Shown piece after piece: positions 62,775-64,000 of a stretch of DNA of 64,000 nucleotides. The notes under the pieces are model-generated. The model ran no database searches. It had not been told where the DNA came from and worked only from the letters and a program-made list of their open reading frames with translations. Each line of letters opens with the position of its first letter. Position 1 is the first letter of the stretch. The DNA comes from Vallitalea maricola (lineage in GTDB: Bacteria > Bacillota > Clostridia > Lachnospirales > Vallitaleaceae), in NCBI RefSeq assembly GCF_036985595.1, contig NZ_BTPU01000050.1, positions 33,061 to 97,060 of the forward strand, given 5' to 3'. Made by a program: the position numbers and the translations under genes.

Positions 62775-62793
62775 AGCTAGGCTTTAGTCTAGT
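62765..62793 (+). terminator. 13-bp perfect hairpin overlapping the yibE/F stop
   Basis: ACTAGACTAAAGC and GCTTTAGTCTAGT pair perfectly around TAG. No T-run follows. It is also the boundary with the convergent peptidase gene. Confidence 0.6.
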
Positions 62794-62825
62794 GGATAAT
62801 GTTGTTGTAATTATAAATGATTTAA

Positions 62826-62849
62826 TAGCAAAATAATACATGTATATGT
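62826..62849. repeat. Degenerate half-copy of the copy-2 hairpin arm
   Basis: TAGCAAAATAATACATGTAT and the next few bases match the left arm at 8947-8970 with a few differences, but there is no core and no right arm. It lies in the short convergent gap before the peptidase gene. Confidence 0.5.
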
Positions 62850-62869
62850 TGGTAATCATACCATATATA

Positions 62870-64000
62870 TTATATACTCTTTGTCTGAGATTGGAGCCAT
62901 AAGCACTCATCTTCGTTAAGATAAGGAGAAAGCTTATTATACACTTCGCAGTGGTAGTTATTTAACCAATCTTTTTCATCAGAGTTAAGTATTGTAACAT
63001 CAATACCTTTTAAATCTATAGGACAATAGGATATTGTGTCAAATGCCATAAAACGGCCATCAGAGTTATTCATTACTTCCTTAACTAATATAGAGTTTTC
63101 TATACGTATACCATGTTTATTTTCTTTGTAGATACCTGGCTCGTTAGTAAGATACATTCCTTCTTCGATAACTACATCACTAGATTCCTTACGAATTCTT
63201 GCAGGTCCTTCGTGTACACCTAATAAGAAGCCTACTGAATGACCAGTTCCACACTTGTAATCCATATATTCTTGCCAAATAGGCTGCCTTGCTATAACAT
63301 CAAGATTGGAACCTGTAGAACCATGTAAAAATACTAGACGTGCAAGAGCAATATGTGCTTTCACAACTAAAGTATAATCATGTCGTTCTTCTTCTGTTAT
63401 ATCACCCAAAACAATGGTACGGGTTATATCAGTAGTACCATTATGATATTGTCCACCAGAATCAAGTAAGAAAAATCCTTTTGATTTTAGTGTCTTGGTA
63501 GTTGCAACATCAGGTTTATAATGCATCATTGCTGCATTTTCTTGATAAGCTGGGATTGTTGCAAAACTATCTTCAATATATAGAGGATTTTCTTTTCTGA
63601 AACTTGCTAGTTTCTCTGCGGCAGTAATTTCTGTTATATTTCCGCTTGGAACAGCTTTTTCTAACCAATATAAGAATTTTACTAGTGCAACACCATCTTT
63701 TATTTCACATTCCTTCAAATTCTTGATTTCAGTATCGTTAAGTTTAGCTTTTACAATAGCAGTAGGTTCAAGTGTCTCTACAATACGGCTTGAAGAATCA
63801 ATCATTGACTTTAGACCGTAATTTAACTTAGTAGGGTCATATGTAACTGTTAAATTCTTAGTATATATTTTTATATCATGAAATATATCCTCATAAGCTT
63901 TTATGACAATATTTTGTTCTTCCAGTTTTGTTCGTACATCTTTAGGAACTTTGTCAAGTTGTATATATAGGATAGCTTCAGTCATAGTTATTATTCCATA
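62870..64000 (-). CDS. pepP: Xaa-Pro aminopeptidase (M24B), C-terminal part, start outside window
   Basis: The minus-strand frame stays open to the right edge (Y-G-I-I-T before the ATG at 63985), and similarity to the second creatinase-like domain continues there, so the N-terminus is missing. The M24 catalytic domain carries all five metal ligands: Asp in 'FFLLDSGGQYHNGTTDITRTI' (two), His in 'GTGHSVGFLLGVHEGP', Glu in 'TNEPGIYKENKHGIRIEN' (two). The C-terminal extension 'TISYCPIDLKGIDVTILNSDEKDWLNNYHCEVY' is typical of the ~590-residue, three-domain aminopeptidase P. It removes N-terminal residues next to proline. Confidence 0.93.
   Translation of the reverse strand, partial: YGIITMTEAILYIQLDKVPKDVRTKLEEQNIVIKAYEDIFHDIKIYTKNLTVTYDPTKLNYGLKSMIDSSSRIVETLEPTAIVKAKLNDTEIKNLKECEIKDGVALVKFLYWLEKAVPSGNITEITAAEKLASFRKENPLYIEDSFATIPAYQENAAMMHYKPDVATTKTLKSKGFFLLDSGGQYHNGTTDITRTIVLGDITEEERHDYTLVVKAHIALARLVFLHGSTGSNLDVIARQPIWQEYMDYKCGTGHSVGFLLGVHEGPARIRKESSDVVIEEGMYLTNEPGIYKENKHGIRIENSILVKEVMNNSDGRFMAFDTISYCPIDLKGIDVTILNSDEKDWLNNYHCEVYNKLSPYLNEDECLWLQSQTKSI

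Noticed and set aside
62765..62793. The 13-bp hairpin as a third copy of the GGAAGATAGACTAG arm family
   Set aside because: Only the word TAGACTA is shared; spacing and flanks differ, so it is better read as an ordinary terminator-like stem.

Overview
The window is AT-rich, low-GC Firmicute DNA. SigA-type TTGACA/TATAAT promoters, AGGAGG-like ribosome binding sites, a YesM/YesN system, BceAB-type transporters and a class I lanthipeptide cluster fit an anaerobic clostridium, perhaps Lachnospirales (Vallitalea-like). The genus is a guess; no rRNA is present to test it. Both edges cut genes: a secreted carbohydrate-active enzyme on the left and an M24 aminopeptidase on the right.

Layout. 1-1.7 kb: C-terminal part of a secreted glycosidase-like protein, then a large hairpin element. 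1.9-7.2 kb: an RNA-repair-like island. On the minus strand lie rtcB (RNA ligase), a ~500-nt gap encoding a tRNA-like RNA and a second foldable block, and a slipin/SPFH gene. Two WYL regulators diverge from it. 7.3-12.5 kb: an AraC/BtrH-like fusion, a hairpin-repeat cluster, a broken ABC exporter, an FAD oxidoreductase, a 0.5-kb gene-free stretch rich in inverted repeats, and two small unknown genes. 12.8-23.9 kb: an H-NOX chemoreceptor, a large lipoprotein, an alpha-2-macroglobulin-like protein without a thioester, and a lipoprotein of the Memo family. 24-30.5 kb: a BceAB-type transporter, a PlsC acyltransferase, an aldehyde dehydrogenase, and a TetR/hydrolase pair with its palindromic operator.

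30.6-37.3 kb is a complete ribose operon (LacI regulator, rbsK, rbsD, rbsA, rbsC, rbsB, deoC) with three matching LacI-type operators. 37.5-49.6 kb is a glycan-use locus: YesM/YesN sensor-regulator, a carbohydrate ABC importer without its own ATPase, a phosphohexomutase, a GH3 hexosaminidase-like enzyme and a GH94-like phosphorylase. The logic would be import, phosphorolysis to a sugar 1-phosphate, then conversion to the 6-phosphate. 49.9-53.0 kb is a toxin-like gene with a small Zn-ribbon membrane protein, an orphan toxin-tail fragment and a broken nagB-like gene.

53.2-59.9 kb is a compact class I lanthipeptide cluster: promoter, precursor with a tandem YTSSC core, a perfect 17-bp hairpin, LanB, LanT and LanC. 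60-62.8 kb carries an alkaline phosphatase behind a possible PhoP box and a YibE/F membrane protein.

The strongest candidates for undescribed biology are (1) the RtcB/tRNA-like RNA/slipin/WYL island, (2) the repeated-core lanthipeptide, and (3) two hairpin elements sharing a 63-64-nt core with GGAC-containing loops and a covarying stem.
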